A DNA stretch of 64,000 bases, from positions 1 through 64,000 of the forward strand of contig JALOPI010000005.1 in the NCBI GenBank assembly GCA_025453975.1, given 5' to 3'. Of this stretch, positions 24,826-34,851 are shown in pieces. The DNA is from Syntrophobacteraceae bacterium. Lineage in GTDB: Bacteria; Desulfobacterota; Syntrophobacteria; Syntrophobacterales; Syntrophobacteraceae. The position numbers and the translations under genes were made by a program. Position 1 is the stretch's first letter; each line of letters starts with the position of its first letter. A model generated the notes under the pieces. The model was not told the DNA's origin, did not search any database, and saw only the letters and a list, made by a program, of their open reading frames with translations.

Positions 24826-26337
24826 ATGAGCCGCAAGATCATTGTTTTCGACACCACCTTGAGAGACGGCGAGCAGGTTCCCGGCGCCAAGCTCAATAAG
24901 AGACAGAAGATCGAGATCGCCGCGCAGCTGGCCAGGCTCGGCGTCGATGTCATCGAGGCCGGTTTCCCCTGCTCGTCGCCCGAGGATCTCAAGGCCATCC
25001 AGGCCGTCTCGGAGCAGGTGAAGGGCCCGGTGATTGCCGGCCTCGCCCGGGCCGTTCGGGAGGACATCGACATCGCGTGGGAGGCCGTTCGGAACGCCGA
25101 GCGGCCAAGGATCCACGTGTTCCTGGGGTCTTCGGACATTCATCTCCAGAAGAAGCTGCGCCAGGATCGAGACGCGGCCCTGCAGCGCGCCGTCGATGCC
25201 GTCAAGTATGCCAAGAAATACTGTGAAGACGTGGAGTACTCCACGGAGGACGCCTCCCGCACCGATTTCGAGTACCTGTGCCGCGTCATCGATGCCGTCA
25301 TTGCCAACGGCGCCACGGTGGTCAACGTGCCGGACACCGTCGGCTACGCGACTCCGGAGGAGTTCGGCGACCTCATTGGGAGGCTCCGGGAAGGCGTTTC
25401 GGCCCTTGACAAGGTGACTCTCAGCGTCCACTGCCACAACGATCTGGGGCTGGCGGTGGCCAACAGCCTCGCGGCCATCCGCCAGGGGGCCCAGCAGGTC
25501 GAGTGCACCATCAACGGCGTTGGAGAGCGGGCCGGCAACGCATCGCTGGAAGAGATCGTCATGGCCATCAAGACCCGACATGGGGTCTACCAGGCTCACA
25601 CGGACATCCAGACGGCCGAGATCTACCGCACCAGCCGCATGGTGAGCCGCCTCATGAACATCCCCGTGCAGCCCAACAAGGCCGTGGTCGGCGCCAACGC
25701 CTTCGCCCACTCCTCGGGCATCCACCAGGACGGGATCCTCAAGGACCGCACGACCTATGAAATCATGAAGCCCGAAGACGTGGGGATCAAGGAGCACGCC
25801 ATCGTCCTCACGGCCCGATCGGGGCGGGCGGCCCTGCGCCATCGGCTGGGCGACCTGGGCTACGACCTCAATCCCGAGCAGTTCGAGCGGGTGTACCAGC
25901 GATTCATCAACGTGGCGGACCGCAAGAAGGAGATCAGCAGCCGGGATCTGACGACCATCGTCGAGATCGAGCTCACCAAGGTGCCCGAGACCTTCTCGTT
26001 CCACAGTCTGCAGATCATGAGCGGCAACACCATGACTCCCCTCGCTTCGGTGTGCCTGACGCGCGAGGGCCAGAACATCACTGACGCCGCCACGGGCAAC
26101 GGTCCCGTGGACGCTGTTTTCAACTGCATCGAGCGCATCATCGGGCAGGAGGGGATCCTGCGGGACTACGATCTCAAAGCCGTCACCATGGGAAAGGACG
26201 CCCTGGGCGAGGCCATGGTCCGGGTGGAGATCGAGGGGGCGGTCTATTCGGGCATCGGCACCAGCCCGGACGTCATCGAGGCCAGCGGGCGGGCCTATCT
26301 CAACGCCTTCAACCGGTTCTTCGCCAATTCCCAATGA
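24826..26337 (+). CDS. leuA: 2-isopropylmalate synthase
   Basis: Condenses acetyl-CoA and 2-oxoisovalerate in the first committed step of leucine synthesis. It has 503 residues, the length of long bacterial LeuA. The TIM-barrel metal site has [10 protein letters not shown] (residues 8-17) and HCHNDLG. The linker region has SGIHQDG. The last 120 residues form the regulatory LeuA dimer domain ([17 protein letters not shown]). The start MSRKIIVFD follows AAAGGAG. The attenuator and leucine leader upstream support leuA over citramalate or homocitrate synthase. No other leu gene follows within the window, so the pathway is split. Confidence 0.9.
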   Translation: MSRKIIVFDTTLRDGEQVPGAKLNKRQKIEIAAQLARLGVDVIEAGFPCSSPEDLKAIQAVSEQVKGPVIAGLARAVREDIDIAWEAVRNAERPRIHVFLGSSDIHLQKKLRQDRDAALQRAVDAVKYAKKYCEDVEYSTEDASRTDFEYLCRVIDAVIANGATVVNVPDTVGYATPEEFGDLIGRLREGVSALDKVTLSVHCHNDLGLAVANSLAAIRQGAQQVECTINGVGERAGNASLEEIVMAIKTRHGVYQAHTDIQTAEIYRTSRMVSRLMNIPVQPNKAVVGANAFAHSSGIHQDGILKDRTTYEIMKPEDVGIKEHAIVLTARSGRAALRHRLGDLGYDLNPEQFERVYQRFINVADRKKEISSRDLTTIVEIELTKVPETFSFHSLQIMSGNTMTPLASVCLTREGQNITDAATGNGPVDAVFNCIERIIGQEGILRDYDLKAVTMGKDALGEAMVRVEIEGAVYSGIGTSPDVIEASGRAYLNAFNRFFANSQ

Positions 26338-26443
26338 AATGGAGCGGTGGAGGCCAGGGGCCTCGGGCTCCAGCTCCCGGGATCGAAGGTCGGAGCCAGG
26401 CCGGGCTCCGCCACCGCGTGAGTGCTTGAAGCTCCCCCAGGAA

Positions 26444-26491
26444 GGGGGGCTGGGGTAAGCAGAAGACTCGCCGAAAGGCCCCCAGCCTCCC
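26444..26491 (+). terminator. Hairpin downstream of leuA
   Basis: A 12-bp stem with one G-T pair forms between GGGGGGCTGGGG-type sequence (26444-26455) and its complement at 26480-26491, around a 24-nt loop. No T run follows. It is about 110 nt past the leuA stop. Confidence 0.4.
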
Positions 26492-26605
26492 TGGAGGGCA
26501 GAGATGCCGAAGCCCGGGGACCCGGCTGGGAAGAAGGGGCTGCCCTCGGCTCCAGTGGTGGTGGGTCATGGCGGGCGGAATCACGGCCTCGGGCACCGCC
26601 ATGTC

Positions 26606-26634
26606 TTGCCAAAACGGCGGTCCCTCCGTATAGT
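26606..26634 (+). promoter_or_regulatory. Promoter placing the transcription start at the start codon
   Basis: TTGCCA (26606-26611) and TATAGT (26629-26634) are 17 nt apart. The usual start point 7-8 nt after the -10 falls on the ATG at 26642, and no ribosome site precedes that ATG, which suggests a leaderless message. Confidence 0.55.
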
Positions 26635-26641
26635 CCCCTTC

Positions 26642-26899
26642 ATGAAGCGAATCATTCGGATCAGCCTGGGAGTGTTTTTCATCGTGCTGGGGATTCTGGG
26701 TCTCTTTCTGCCTTTTCTCCAGGGGATTCTGTTCCTCGTGATTGGAACGTTTCTGCTGGCCTCCCAGCTGCCGTTCTTCGCCCGCATCTTCTGCTGGCTT
26801 CAGAGGAAGCTGCCCCCCCTCGAGCGCATCATGGAGCGCATGCGGCACCGTATCCACGAGGACTGGCATCCCCCTCCATGTCCTCCGGAGGATGAGTGA
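26642..26899 (+). CDS. Small YbaN/PGPGW-like inner-membrane protein
   Basis: An 85-residue protein with two hydrophobic segments (about residues 6-25 and 27-46: SLGVFFIVLGILGLFLPFL, then ILFLVIGTFLLA) and a basic, helical C-terminal tail ending in PPPCPPEDE. The LPFLQG turn between the helices resembles the turn of PGPGW and YbaN (DUF454) membrane proteins. There is no ribosome site, but a promoter whose predicted start coincides with the ATG. The open frame extends upstream by 46 codons, but that part is low-complexity and would lie before the promoter. Function unknown. Confidence 0.65.
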   Translation: MKRIIRISLGVFFIVLGILGLFLPFLQGILFLVIGTFLLASQLPFFARIFCWLQRKLPPLERIMERMRHRIHEDWHPPPCPPEDE

Positions 26900-26931
26900 C
26901 CGCGCGGCTTTGCAACCGGAAAGGATGAATC

Positions 26932-27279
26932 ATGAATCAGGTCGTTCTGCTCGCCTTCAACGGGGACCCCATGTGCTTCATGCACGTGCTGCTCAACGCA
27001 CTGGACATGGACGGAAAAGGTACCACGGCGAGGATCATCCTGGAGGGCGCGTCCACGAAGCTCATTCCCGAGCTCACCCGCGACGGCAGCCCCCTGGTGA
27101 AGCTCTACGAGCAAGCGAAGTCCCGAGGGCTGCTGGAAGGGGCCTGCCGGGCCTGCTCCAACAAGATGGGTACCCTGGAAGCGGCCCGCACGGAAGGACT
27201 GCGGCTCCTGGACGACCTGAGCGGCCATCCTTCCGTGGAGCGCTATCGAGAGGCAGGATTCGAGATCATCACGTTTTGA
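26932..27279 (+). CDS. DsrE/DsrF-like small cytoplasmic protein
   Basis: A 115-residue protein with the DsrE-type alpha/beta fold: VVLLAFNGDPMCFMHVLLNALDM at the start, RIILEGASTKLIPEL in the middle, and GVPVxACxxCA-like GACRACSNKMG with Cys near residues 72 and 75. DsrE family members transfer sulfur or bind persulfide. The two Cys in ACRAC fit that, but the conserved single catalytic Cys of DsrE is not clearly placed. AAAGGATG precedes the ATG. A strong hairpin follows the stop. The sulfur role is inferred. Confidence 0.7.
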   Translation: MNQVVLLAFNGDPMCFMHVLLNALDMDGKGTTARIILEGASTKLIPELTRDGSPLVKLYEQAKSRGLLEGACRACSNKMGTLEAARTEGLRLLDDLSGHPSVERYREAGFEIITF

Positions 27280-27299
27280 CGGGATCGGGCTCTCGCCAG

Positions 27300-27334
27300 G
27301 GCCCGGTCGGCTCCGTAAGGGAGTCGACCGGGCC
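27300..27334. terminator. 15-bp hairpin between convergent genes
   Basis: GGCCCGGTCGGCTCC (27300-27314) pairs with GGAGTCGACCGGGCC (27320-27334), with one G-T pair and the loop GTAAG. It lies 20 nt after the DsrE-like gene, which converges with the superoxide dismutase gene. No T tract. Confidence 0.55.
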
Positions 27335-27480
27335 GGGATGTCGTGATCCTGTCAGGCTTCCCCGCGTGGGGCGCCAGGTCTCGAGATGCAGCTCGCGGGG
27401 CTCAGCGGGCATGAATCCCTGGCTTCAAGAGGATCGGCCCCCCGAAGGTGCGGGAACGGTCCGGCGTGGGAGCGGGCTGA

Positions 27481-28209
<729 letters not shown>

Positions 28210-28256
28210 AAAAACCTCCTCTGTGAGAGATAGAACGTGCTGCGTCCACAACCTGA

Positions 28257-28571
28257 ATGTCATACGCACTGGCACCGCGAGTGTCAAGAACGGCGCCGGT
28301 GGCAAGACGCGGTATGCGAACGAGGCGGAATGAGGATGGAAGTCCGGCGACCAAGGAGCGCTTTACCGAGAGACTGGCCAAGGTGGCTCTTCACGAGGTG
28401 GCGCACACCTTTATGCTTTACCACTGCGACGACCCGCAATGCCTCATGCACTTCAGCCCCAGGATCGGTCATCTGGACATCGTCGTGCTGGCCTTTTGCG
28501 ACCGCTGCGAATTCGTGCTCCGAGAGAACGTCTTCCAGCTTTACCTCCACCCCAGGGAGCTCCGGCGCTGA
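28257..28571 (+). pseudogene. amzA: Archaemetzincin C-terminal fragment (5' truncated)
   Basis: The frame ends with the zinc-protease core of archaemetzincins: LHEVAHTFMLYHC, then DDPQCLM and FCDRC, which together supply HExxH, the third His and the four-Cys structural zinc site. Family members have about 170-190 residues. Here only about 85 recognisable residues remain, beginning near NEDGSPATKERF, which aligns with the FYG-xP segment. The N-terminal half is missing, because the sequence runs directly into the superoxide dismutase promoter region. The Gly normally found at the third position after HExxH is Met here. No ribosome site is evident at 28257 or at the inner ATG 28314. It may be a decayed gene, or a short protein still made. 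Confidence 0.6.
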
Positions 28572-28703
28572 TCCATCGGGAGGAGAGGGCTGATTTTCAC
28601 CACCTGCGTTCCGGGATTGGACTTTTGGAAGGAGGGTGGCAGGGCCGCCCTTTCGATCACCCGGGCACATCTCCGTGGGCGCTGGGAAACGAGCGCTGCC
28701 TTG

Positions 28704-28712
28704 TGGTATAAG
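28704..28712 (+). promoter_or_regulatory. Extended -10 promoter for the DHH phosphoesterase gene
   Basis: TGG directly followed by TATAAG (28707-28712) forms an extended -10. The -35 region at 17-18 nt is poor (CTGGGAA). The ATG of the next gene is 36 nt downstream. Confidence 0.4.
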
Positions 28713-28747
28713 CTGGGGGTCGTGAACCCCTTGTCGAGGAGCGGAGC

Positions 28748-29863
28748 ATGTCGAACGATGACGGTCAGGCTGGCCTGGGGATCGCCCAGGTTTTGGAGGA
28801 GCACGCCGGGGAAACCCATATCATCGTGCTCCAGGACTTTCCGGACCCCGATGCCATTTCGTCGGCCGTCGCCCATCAGCTCATCAGCGCCGCCCACGAT
28901 ATCAGGTGCGACATCGTCTACAGCGGCAAGATCAGCCACCAGCAGAACATGGCCCTGGTGAAGCTGCTGGGAATCGAGATGCTGCGCTACGACCCGTCAC
29001 TGGACTTCAAGAAGTACTCCGGCTCGATCTTCGTGGACAACCAGGGCACGACGGCGGAGGAGATCGTCAGGGAGCTGGAGCGAGTGGGGGCGCCGCCGCT
29101 TCTGGTGGTGGACCACCACGAGCTTCAGCAGCGGCTGAATCCCCTGGCCTCCGACATTCGCCGGAACCTGGGGGCTACGGCGACCATTTACGCCGAGTAT
29201 CTCGAGCGCGGCCTGGTGCGAATGGACAAGGCCAGGCGGGACCATGTCATGGTGGCCACCGCCCTCACCCACGGCATCCTGACGGATACCGTGGGCCTCA
29301 TCAGGGCCTGCCCCGAAGATTTCCACGCCGCGGAGTATCTCAGTCGGTTCCGGGACGCGGACTTGCTGGAGCAGATCATGAACCAGGCGCGATCGAAGCA
29401 GACCATGGAGGTCATCCATCGGGCACTGGGAAACCGTGTCACCGTCGAGAGCTTCTCGGTGGCGGGCATCGGGTACCTGAGAGCCGAAGACCGCGACGCC
29501 ATTCCCCAGGCGGCGGAATTCCTCGTGACGGAGGAGAACGTCCACACGGCCATCGTGTATGGGATCGTCGCCGGGACGGGCCGGGAGGAGGCCCTGGTGG
29601 GCTCCATGCGGACCCTGAAGCTCACCCTGGACCCCGACGACTTCATCAAGGAGGTTCTGGGCAAGGACGCTTCGGGAGGGTTCTATGGCGGGGGAAAGAT
29701 GTCCGCGGGCGGCTTCCAGATTCCCATGGGCTTCCTCTCCGGCGGCGAAAGCGAGGAATTCCGCAAGCAGAAGTGGGCAGTCTTCGACGAGCAGATCAAG
29801 CAGAGGGTTTTCGCCAAGATCGGTGTCAGAAGCCAGCAGACTCCCAGCAACCGCCAATCCTGA
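28748..29863 (+). CDS. DHH-family phosphoesterase (NrnA-like)
   Basis: A 371-residue cytoplasmic phosphodiesterase of the DHH/DHHA1 superfamily, which includes nanoRNases and pAp or cyclic dinucleotide hydrolases. Metal ligands are in DFPDPDAISSA (Asp33 and Asp35), FVDNQG (about 95-100) and VDHHE (DHH at 122-124), then HGILTDTVGL. The C-terminal DHHA1 domain has the GG-rich segment GGGKMSAGGFQIPMGF. The start is preceded by AGGAGCGGAGC. It has no CBS domains. The precise substrate is not clear; short RNA or nucleotide messengers are both plausible. Confidence 0.85.
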   Translation: MSNDDGQAGLGIAQVLEEHAGETHIIVLQDFPDPDAISSAVAHQLISAAHDIRCDIVYSGKISHQQNMALVKLLGIEMLRYDPSLDFKKYSGSIFVDNQGTTAEEIVRELERVGAPPLLVVDHHELQQRLNPLASDIRRNLGATATIYAEYLERGLVRMDKARRDHVMVATALTHGILTDTVGLIRACPEDFHAAEYLSRFRDADLLEQIMNQARSKQTMEVIHRALGNRVTVESFSVAGIGYLRAEDRDAIPQAAEFLVTEENVHTAIVYGIVAGTGREEALVGSMRTLKLTLDPDDFIKEVLGKDASGGFYGGGKMSAGGFQIPMGFLSGGESEEFRKQKWAVFDEQIKQRVFAKIGVRSQQTPSNRQS

Positions 29864-30082
29864 GGATCACGGCCCCCGAAGCACGTCCTTTCCGGTTCTC
29901 GCCGACCATCGATCCCCCCGGGCGGTCGACGCCTCCTGCCCGGCGATGACGAGGAGAAGCGGCCCAGCCCGGCTGATGGATCTTGCATGGATGGCAAAGC
30001 CCATTAGCTTTGAGGTAATGAAGGTCATCGGTGCTGATGGGTCTCAGGATTGGAAGTGGCTGACGGAACCGAGGAGGGTTAT

Positions 30083-30445
30083 GTGTGGAACCTGGAGGAG
30101 TTGAAGAGACACAGAGACATTGTCGCGGCGATCAACTGGGAGATGACTCAGGAAACGGCCATCGAAACCTATCTCGAATGGGGCACGGGGTGGTCCCGGA
30201 AAGACACCTTCATGAGCCACCCCGATCACGAATCCTACTATTTTGTCATTTATGACTGGGAAACGCCCCCGCAGGTCACCCTCATTCGCAGGGATGTACG
30301 GGACGTCGAGGAGAAGGCCAAGCTTCAGGCGCCCGAGCAGCTGATCCGGTCGGCAATCCAGGAGGGGGGTCGAAAGCCCGGAGTGGGGGTGTATGCCATC
30401 AATGATTCCCTGAAGGTCTGGCTGAAGGAAGCCCTCAACGGCTGA
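30083..30445 (+). CDS. Hypothetical 120-residue protein
   Basis: A soluble acidic protein starting (GTG)WNLEELKRHRDIVAAINWEM and ending in KVWLKEALNG. It has three Trp-rich helices and a central SHPDHESYYFVIYDWE segment. The start was set at GTG 30083 because GAGGAGG lies 5 nt before it; the frame extends upstream to 30050 without a ribosome site. I do not recognise a family or catalytic motif. It lies alone between the DHH gene and a histidine kinase gene. Confidence 0.6.
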   Translation: MWNLEELKRHRDIVAAINWEMTQETAIETYLEWGTGWSRKDTFMSHPDHESYYFVIYDWETPPQVTLIRRDVRDVEEKAKLQAPEQLIRSAIQEGGRKPGVGVYAINDSLKVWLKEALNG

Positions 30446-30658
30446 TGAGGAGCCCGGTCGTTTTGGGGTCGCGAGAGCGATATGGACGTCGGGCTGCTTG
30501 TGAGGTATTGTGAGTGAAGGAGCAAGTGCAGTTGCTGAATTGTGCAAGTCCCAGCCTGACGGAGCGCGTGCGCGAGGTTTTGCGTGCTCCGGACCCTGGA
30601 CCGGGTGGCTCCAGGAAACGGTTGTGCAGTTCCGTTGAAGCGGTGTCGAGTGGGTCTG

Positions 30659-32854
30659 ATGGAGCACTTTTCAAACAAACGGGTGGGTGGAGAGGGTGGC
30701 TCTCCGCCGAAATCGGAGGGCATGCCTCGCTGGCGGCGGCTCGGTGCGGGTTTCGCGAGCTGGCCGTTGATTGCCATTGCCATCCTGGCCCTTGTCTTCG
30801 CCGGCACGGGGGCTTCGTGCCTCGACCGTCAGGGCTGGCCCCTGTATCTCGCTTCCACCCTGGCAGGTCTCGCCCTGGGGGTCGTGGGGTGTCAGCTTTC
30901 CTCGAAGAATGGGCAAACCGTGGCATCGGGCAGCACTGCCGAATCGGCCGACACCCGTGGTTTGAGTGAAGCCCCCCCCCTTCGGGCGGGCTCGATGGAT
31001 TTCCGTGGCCAGGGCGAAAACAGCGGCAGCATTACGGTGACGGCAGCCCTCGGCGGCGAAAGGGAATTCGCGGAGGCCGTCATCGAGACAGCCCAGCTCG
31101 CCGTGCTCATTCTGGACCCCTCGGGCACGGTGATGCTCGCCAACCGTTTCTTTCAGGAGACGACCGGCTACGAGCCCTCGGATCTGGGGGGGCGGAACTG
31201 GTTTGAATCCCTGGTGCCCCTGGAGGCGCGAGATCATTCGCTTCGGGTCTTCCAGGAATCCCAGCGCGCGGGGGCGGGCGTGGAGGATGTCAGTCCCGTG
31301 CTGGCCCGGGGTGGAGCCCAGCGGCATTTCAGCTGGCGGTGGAGGGCGCTTCGCGATTCCGGCGGTGCGGTGAGGGCGGTGCTTGGACTGGGAATGGATC
31401 TGACCGAGCGCGACGGCATGGAGGACGCGCTGCGAAAGACGGAAGAGCGCTACCGCGCCATCGTGGAAGATCAGACGGAGCTCATATCGCGATTCAGGCC
31501 CGACGGCACCATCACCTTTGTCAACGGCGCCTATTGCCGCTATTTCGGCGAGGAGCCGGAGATGCTCCTGGGCCACAAGTTCTGGCATCATGTGCCCCGG
31601 CACGAGCAGGAGCGCCTTCGGAGACACATCCAGCGCCTCAGCCCGGACAACCCGGTTTCCACCATCGAGCACCCCGTGAAAACCCCCCAGGGCATCCGCT
31701 GGCAGCAGTGGACGGACCGGGCGATCCTCGACGGCGAAGGGAAGGTTGTCGAGCTGCAGGCCGTGGGTCGGGACATCACCGAACGGAAGCGGGTGGAGCA
31801 GGCCCTCGCATCCGAGCGATCCAGACTGTACTCGGTCCTGGACAGCCTCCCCGTTTTCGTGTTTCTTCATTCGGCCGATTACACCATCCGGTTCGCCAAC
31901 CGCTTTTTTCTTCGAACCTTTGGCGAAGGAACGGGAAGACGCTGCTATTCCGTCCTCAAGGGGCGTTCAGAGCCTTGTACCGAGTGTCGGTCCAGGGACG
32001 TTTTTTTGAATCATCACCCCCAGAGCTGGGAGTGGGTGGCCGATGCCGGCGGGCGCACCTATCAGATGCACAGCTATCCCTTCAGTGATGTGGACGAAAC
32101 ACCACTCATCCTGCAGCTGGGCATCGACATCTCGGATCAGAAGCGCAATGAAATGGAGATGCGACAGTCCGAAGCACGGCTGCGCGAGCTTTCCAGCCGC
32201 CTTCTCACAGCCCAGGAGGAAGAGCGGCGGCGCATCGCCGCGGAGCTGCACGACAGCATCGGGTCGTCCCTCACGGGGATCTCCGTCTTCCTCCAGACGG
32301 TTCTGCTCCAGATCGACGAGGGCTCTTCCCTCCGGGAGTCCGTCACGAAGCTCGTATCCGTGACGAGGAGCACCATTCAGGAGGCCCGCAGGATCATGTC
32401 GGACCTGCGCCCTTCCATGCTGGACGACCTGGGCATCGTCAAGACCCTGGAATGGCTCTGCAGGGAATTCCAGCAGCTGCATCCGTCCATCCGCATCGAG
32501 AAGGCCATCGAGATCCAGGAAGACGACATCCCCGAGCCCCTGAAGATCACGATCTTCAGATTGGTCCAGGAGGCGCTTCACAATGTCGCCAAGCATAGCA
32601 GGGCCGAGCTCGTCACCCTCACCCTGGATGAGGTTGGAGGGCGGATCAGGCTCATGGTGGAGGACAACGGGGATGGATTTTCGGTGCCGGAATCTTTGTG
32701 GGAGGAGCCTCAGAAGAAGGGATTGGGACTGAACAGTATGAGGGAGCGGGTGGACCTCTCCGGGGGCCGCTTCTCCCTGGATTCGCGGGTCGGGGAGGGA
32801 ACCATCGTCACGGCCCAATGGCCCTCATCATCGTCAGGCGAGGGGATGGGCTGA
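30659..32854 (+). CDS. PAS-domain sensor histidine kinase of the NarX/DegS type
   Basis: A 731-residue membrane sensor. Two hydrophobic segments lie near residues 33-80 with only a short outside loop. At least three PAS domains follow: first at about 140-260, second beginning TEERYRAIVEDQTELISRF, third beginning SRLYSVLDSLPVFVFLHSADY. The third contains Cys in RCYSVLKGRSEPCTECRS, which could bind metal or react to redox state. The HisKA_3 domain has the phospho-acceptor His531 in AAELHDSIGSSL. The ATPase domain shows EALHNVAKHSRA, VEDNGDGF and GLGLNSMRERV. No response regulator gene is adjacent, so the partner (expected LuxR/NarL type) is elsewhere. The start is uncertain: ATG 30659 or 30722. 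Confidence 0.85.
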   Translation: MEHFSNKRVGGEGGSPPKSEGMPRWRRLGAGFASWPLIAIAILALVFAGTGASCLDRQGWPLYLASTLAGLALGVVGCQLSSKNGQTVASGSTAESADTRGLSEAPPLRAGSMDFRGQGENSGSITVTAALGGEREFAEAVIETAQLAVLILDPSGTVMLANRFFQETTGYEPSDLGGRNWFESLVPLEARDHSLRVFQESQRAGAGVEDVSPVLARGGAQRHFSWRWRALRDSGGAVRAVLGLGMDLTERDGMEDALRKTEERYRAIVEDQTELISRFRPDGTITFVNGAYCRYFGEEPEMLLGHKFWHHVPRHEQERLRRHIQRLSPDNPVSTIEHPVKTPQGIRWQQWTDRAILDGEGKVVELQAVGRDITERKRVEQALASERSRLYSVLDSLPVFVFLHSADYTIRFANRFFLRTFGEGTGRRCYSVLKGRSEPCTECRSRDVFLNHHPQSWEWVADAGGRTYQMHSYPFSDVDETPLILQLGIDISDQKRNEMEMRQSEARLRELSSRLLTAQEEERRRIAAELHDSIGSSLTGISVFLQTVLLQIDEGSSLRESVTKLVSVTRSTIQEARRIMSDLRPSMLDDLGIVKTLEWLCREFQQLHPSIRIEKAIEIQEDDIPEPLKITIFRLVQEALHNVAKHSRAELVTLTLDEVGGRIRLMVEDNGDGFSVPESLWEEPQKKGLGLNSMRERVDLSGGRFSLDSRVGEGTIVTAQWPSSSSGEGMG

Positions 32855-32894
32855 CAGGGGGGCCCGGGGCATCCCGGACTTCGCCCTCTGGCCC

Positions 32895-33557
32895 TCAGGG
32901 ACGGGTGGGCGGGAGCGAGCCCATGACCCCGGTGATGAACTCGCTTCTGGCCTGGGGATCGGAAATGACCAGGCCGACGATTTCATCGAGGCCGTCCATG
33001 ATCTGCCTCACCGCGGCTTCGGAGCGCTCCTGATTCTGCGGGCTTCCGGCCTGAAACTGGAGCCAGATGATCCGGGTGAGCATCAATGCCAGCTCGGAGG
33101 AATGGCCCTGGATCGTCAGCATTTGATCCCTGGCCTGCTCGGCTCGCGCCACAAGGTCCCTGAGGGCCTTCTCTCGCTCCTTCAGGTCGTTCTCCAGGGC
33201 ATGCAGCGTATCCAGAACGGTTTCGACATTCTTTTTCTGTGATTCGAGCCGAGCAGTCAGCTCCTCATGCTCCGTGAGCAGGGTGAGGAACTCCTTCTTC
33301 CGCTGCTGCGCGTCCGCAAGCAGATCCCGGCTTGCCTCCTCGCGGATCCTGACCACCTGGTCCTGGTAGCTCTGCAGCCCCGGAACCTCGAAGCGCAGCC
33401 TTTCCAGCCAGTCGTATTGGGCAATGACAAATCCCGACAGAATGGAGAACGTCAGGAGCACCCCCGCGACCAGCGCCTGGATTCTCTGGGTTCCAGCCAG
33501 GTAAAAGGTAAATCCCGCCATCATGAAAAATACCGAAAGACCGACCAGAAGCTTCAT
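32895..33557 (-). CDS. Membrane protein with long coiled coil, function unknown
   Basis: A 220-residue protein with two hydrophobic segments at the N terminus (LLVGLSVFFMMAGFTFYLA and LVAGVLLTFSILSGFVIA) followed by about 110 residues of heptad-rich coiled coil (RKKEFLTLLTEHEELTARL, then ETVLDTLHALENDLKEREKA). The C-terminal 50 residues are helical and end in GVMGSLPPTRP. The start at MKLLVGLS was chosen because it begins right at the first membrane helix; the open frame continues 91 codons upstream but there reads as non-coding. No ribosome site is clear. Convergent with the histidine kinase gene. Confidence 0.6.
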   Translation of the reverse strand: MKLLVGLSVFFMMAGFTFYLAGTQRIQALVAGVLLTFSILSGFVIAQYDWLERLRFEVPGLQSYQDQVVRIREEASRDLLADAQQRKKEFLTLLTEHEELTARLESQKKNVETVLDTLHALENDLKEREKALRDLVARAEQARDQMLTIQGHSSELALMLTRIIWLQFQAGSPQNQERSEAAVRQIMDGLDEIVGLVISDPQARSEFITGVMGSLPPTRP

Positions 33558-33807
33558 TTCAGCATACCAGAGCAGGTGAATCCGTAAGACGCGAGCCCAT
33601 CGTTGAAAACCGTGACTCCATGTTCCTGATCCATCACGATCCCCAAGGTCTCGCGCAGCCTCGACTTTTGAGAGCATACCAAATTGATGCGTATTTCCAG
33701 CTGTTTTTTTTTGAGATCCAGGGACAGGCATGGGGGGGAAAGAGGGCGAATGGGCTTTTGACACCGCCGCCGCCAATGGTATGCTGGATTCGGGAGGATT
33801 GGGAAGC

Positions 33808-34851
33808 ATGAAAAAAGCCGCCGTGGTCATCCTGCTCGCCGCCGTGCTGGCTGCGGCCGCCGCCTGGTGGCTCGGGCGTCGGGCGAAAGTCGAGCCTGAC
33901 CAGCTCGTGATTTATGGGAACGTGGACATGCGCCAGGTCAACCTGGCGTTCAACGCGACGGACAGAATCAGCACCCTGCTGGTGCAGGAAGGTGTTGGGG
34001 TCAAGCCGGACCAGACCCTGGGGACCCTGGAGAAGGAGCGATTCGAGGCGGCCGTGGCCCAGGCTGAAGCTCGAGTCGAGGCTCAGCGTCAGGTGGTTCG
34101 GAGGCTGGAGAACGGGACCCGTCCCGAAGAGATCGACCAGGCCAGGGCCAATGCCCAAGCGGCTCAAACTGACGTGGACAACACCCTTCGAACCTTCGAG
34201 AGGCTGAGGGAGACTGCCACCGCGGGCGCCACGAGCCGCCAGAGCCTGGACAACGCCAGGACGGCATTCGAGACAGCCCGCTCAAGGCTGCGCGTGAGTC
34301 AGAAAGCTTTGGAGCTGGCCCTGCTGGGCCCGCGGGAAGAGGATATCGCCGAGGCGAGGGCGGTCCTGCGTGCCAACGAGGCCGCCCTGGTCCTCCTCCG
34401 GCGCGATCTCGCCAATGCCACCCTGGTGTCCCCTACCGCCGGGGTGGTCCAAAACAGACTGCTTGAGCCGGGAGACATGGCCTCGCCCCAGAGGCCCGTT
34501 TTCAGCATCGCCATCCTGGACCCCAAGTGGGTGCGCGCGTACGTGCCGGGGCCAGACCTGGGAAAGATCCGCCACGGCATGAAAGCGTCCGTGTCGACGG
34601 ACAGTTTTCCGGGACGGAGATACGAGGGCTGGGTAGGCTTCATCTCGCCGTCGGCATCCTTCACCCCCAAGTCCATCGAGACCACGGAGCTGCGCACTTC
34701 GCTGGTGTACGAGGTCCGGATCTTCGTGAAAGACCCCTCCGATGAGCTTCGGCTGGGAATGCCCGCCACGGTCCTGATTCACTGGGATCGGAATGGGGCA
34801 GCCCCGGAGGTTTCGGGAAGGGGCGACCAGGCAGGTGGCCCGGCATCATGA
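33808..34851 (+). CDS. HlyD/YbhG-like periplasmic adaptor of an ABC efflux system
   Basis: A 347-residue membrane-fusion protein. A single N-terminal helix (AAVVILLAAVLAAAAAWWLG) anchors it. The lipoyl-type domain opens VIYGNVDMRQVNLAF, and the Ala- and Arg-rich hairpin (FEAAVAQAEARVEAQRQVV onward, about residues 85-200) forms the long coiled coil. DLANATLVSPTAGVVQNRLLEPGDMA re-enters the lipoyl domain. The ATG at 33808 directly precedes the membrane helix. Its end overlaps the ABC ATPase start by 4 nt. Together with the next three genes it matches YbhG-YbhF-YbhS-YbhR. Outer-membrane partner not in view. Confidence 0.85.
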   Translation: MKKAAVVILLAAVLAAAAAWWLGRRAKVEPDQLVIYGNVDMRQVNLAFNATDRISTLLVQEGVGVKPDQTLGTLEKERFEAAVAQAEARVEAQRQVVRRLENGTRPEEIDQARANAQAAQTDVDNTLRTFERLRETATAGATSRQSLDNARTAFETARSRLRVSQKALELALLGPREEDIAEARAVLRANEAALVLLRRDLANATLVSPTAGVVQNRLLEPGDMASPQRPVFSIAILDPKWVRAYVPGPDLGKIRHGMKASVSTDSFPGRRYEGWVGFISPSASFTPKSIETTELRTSLVYEVRIFVKDPSDELRLGMPATVLIHWDRNGAAPEVSGRGDQAGGPAS

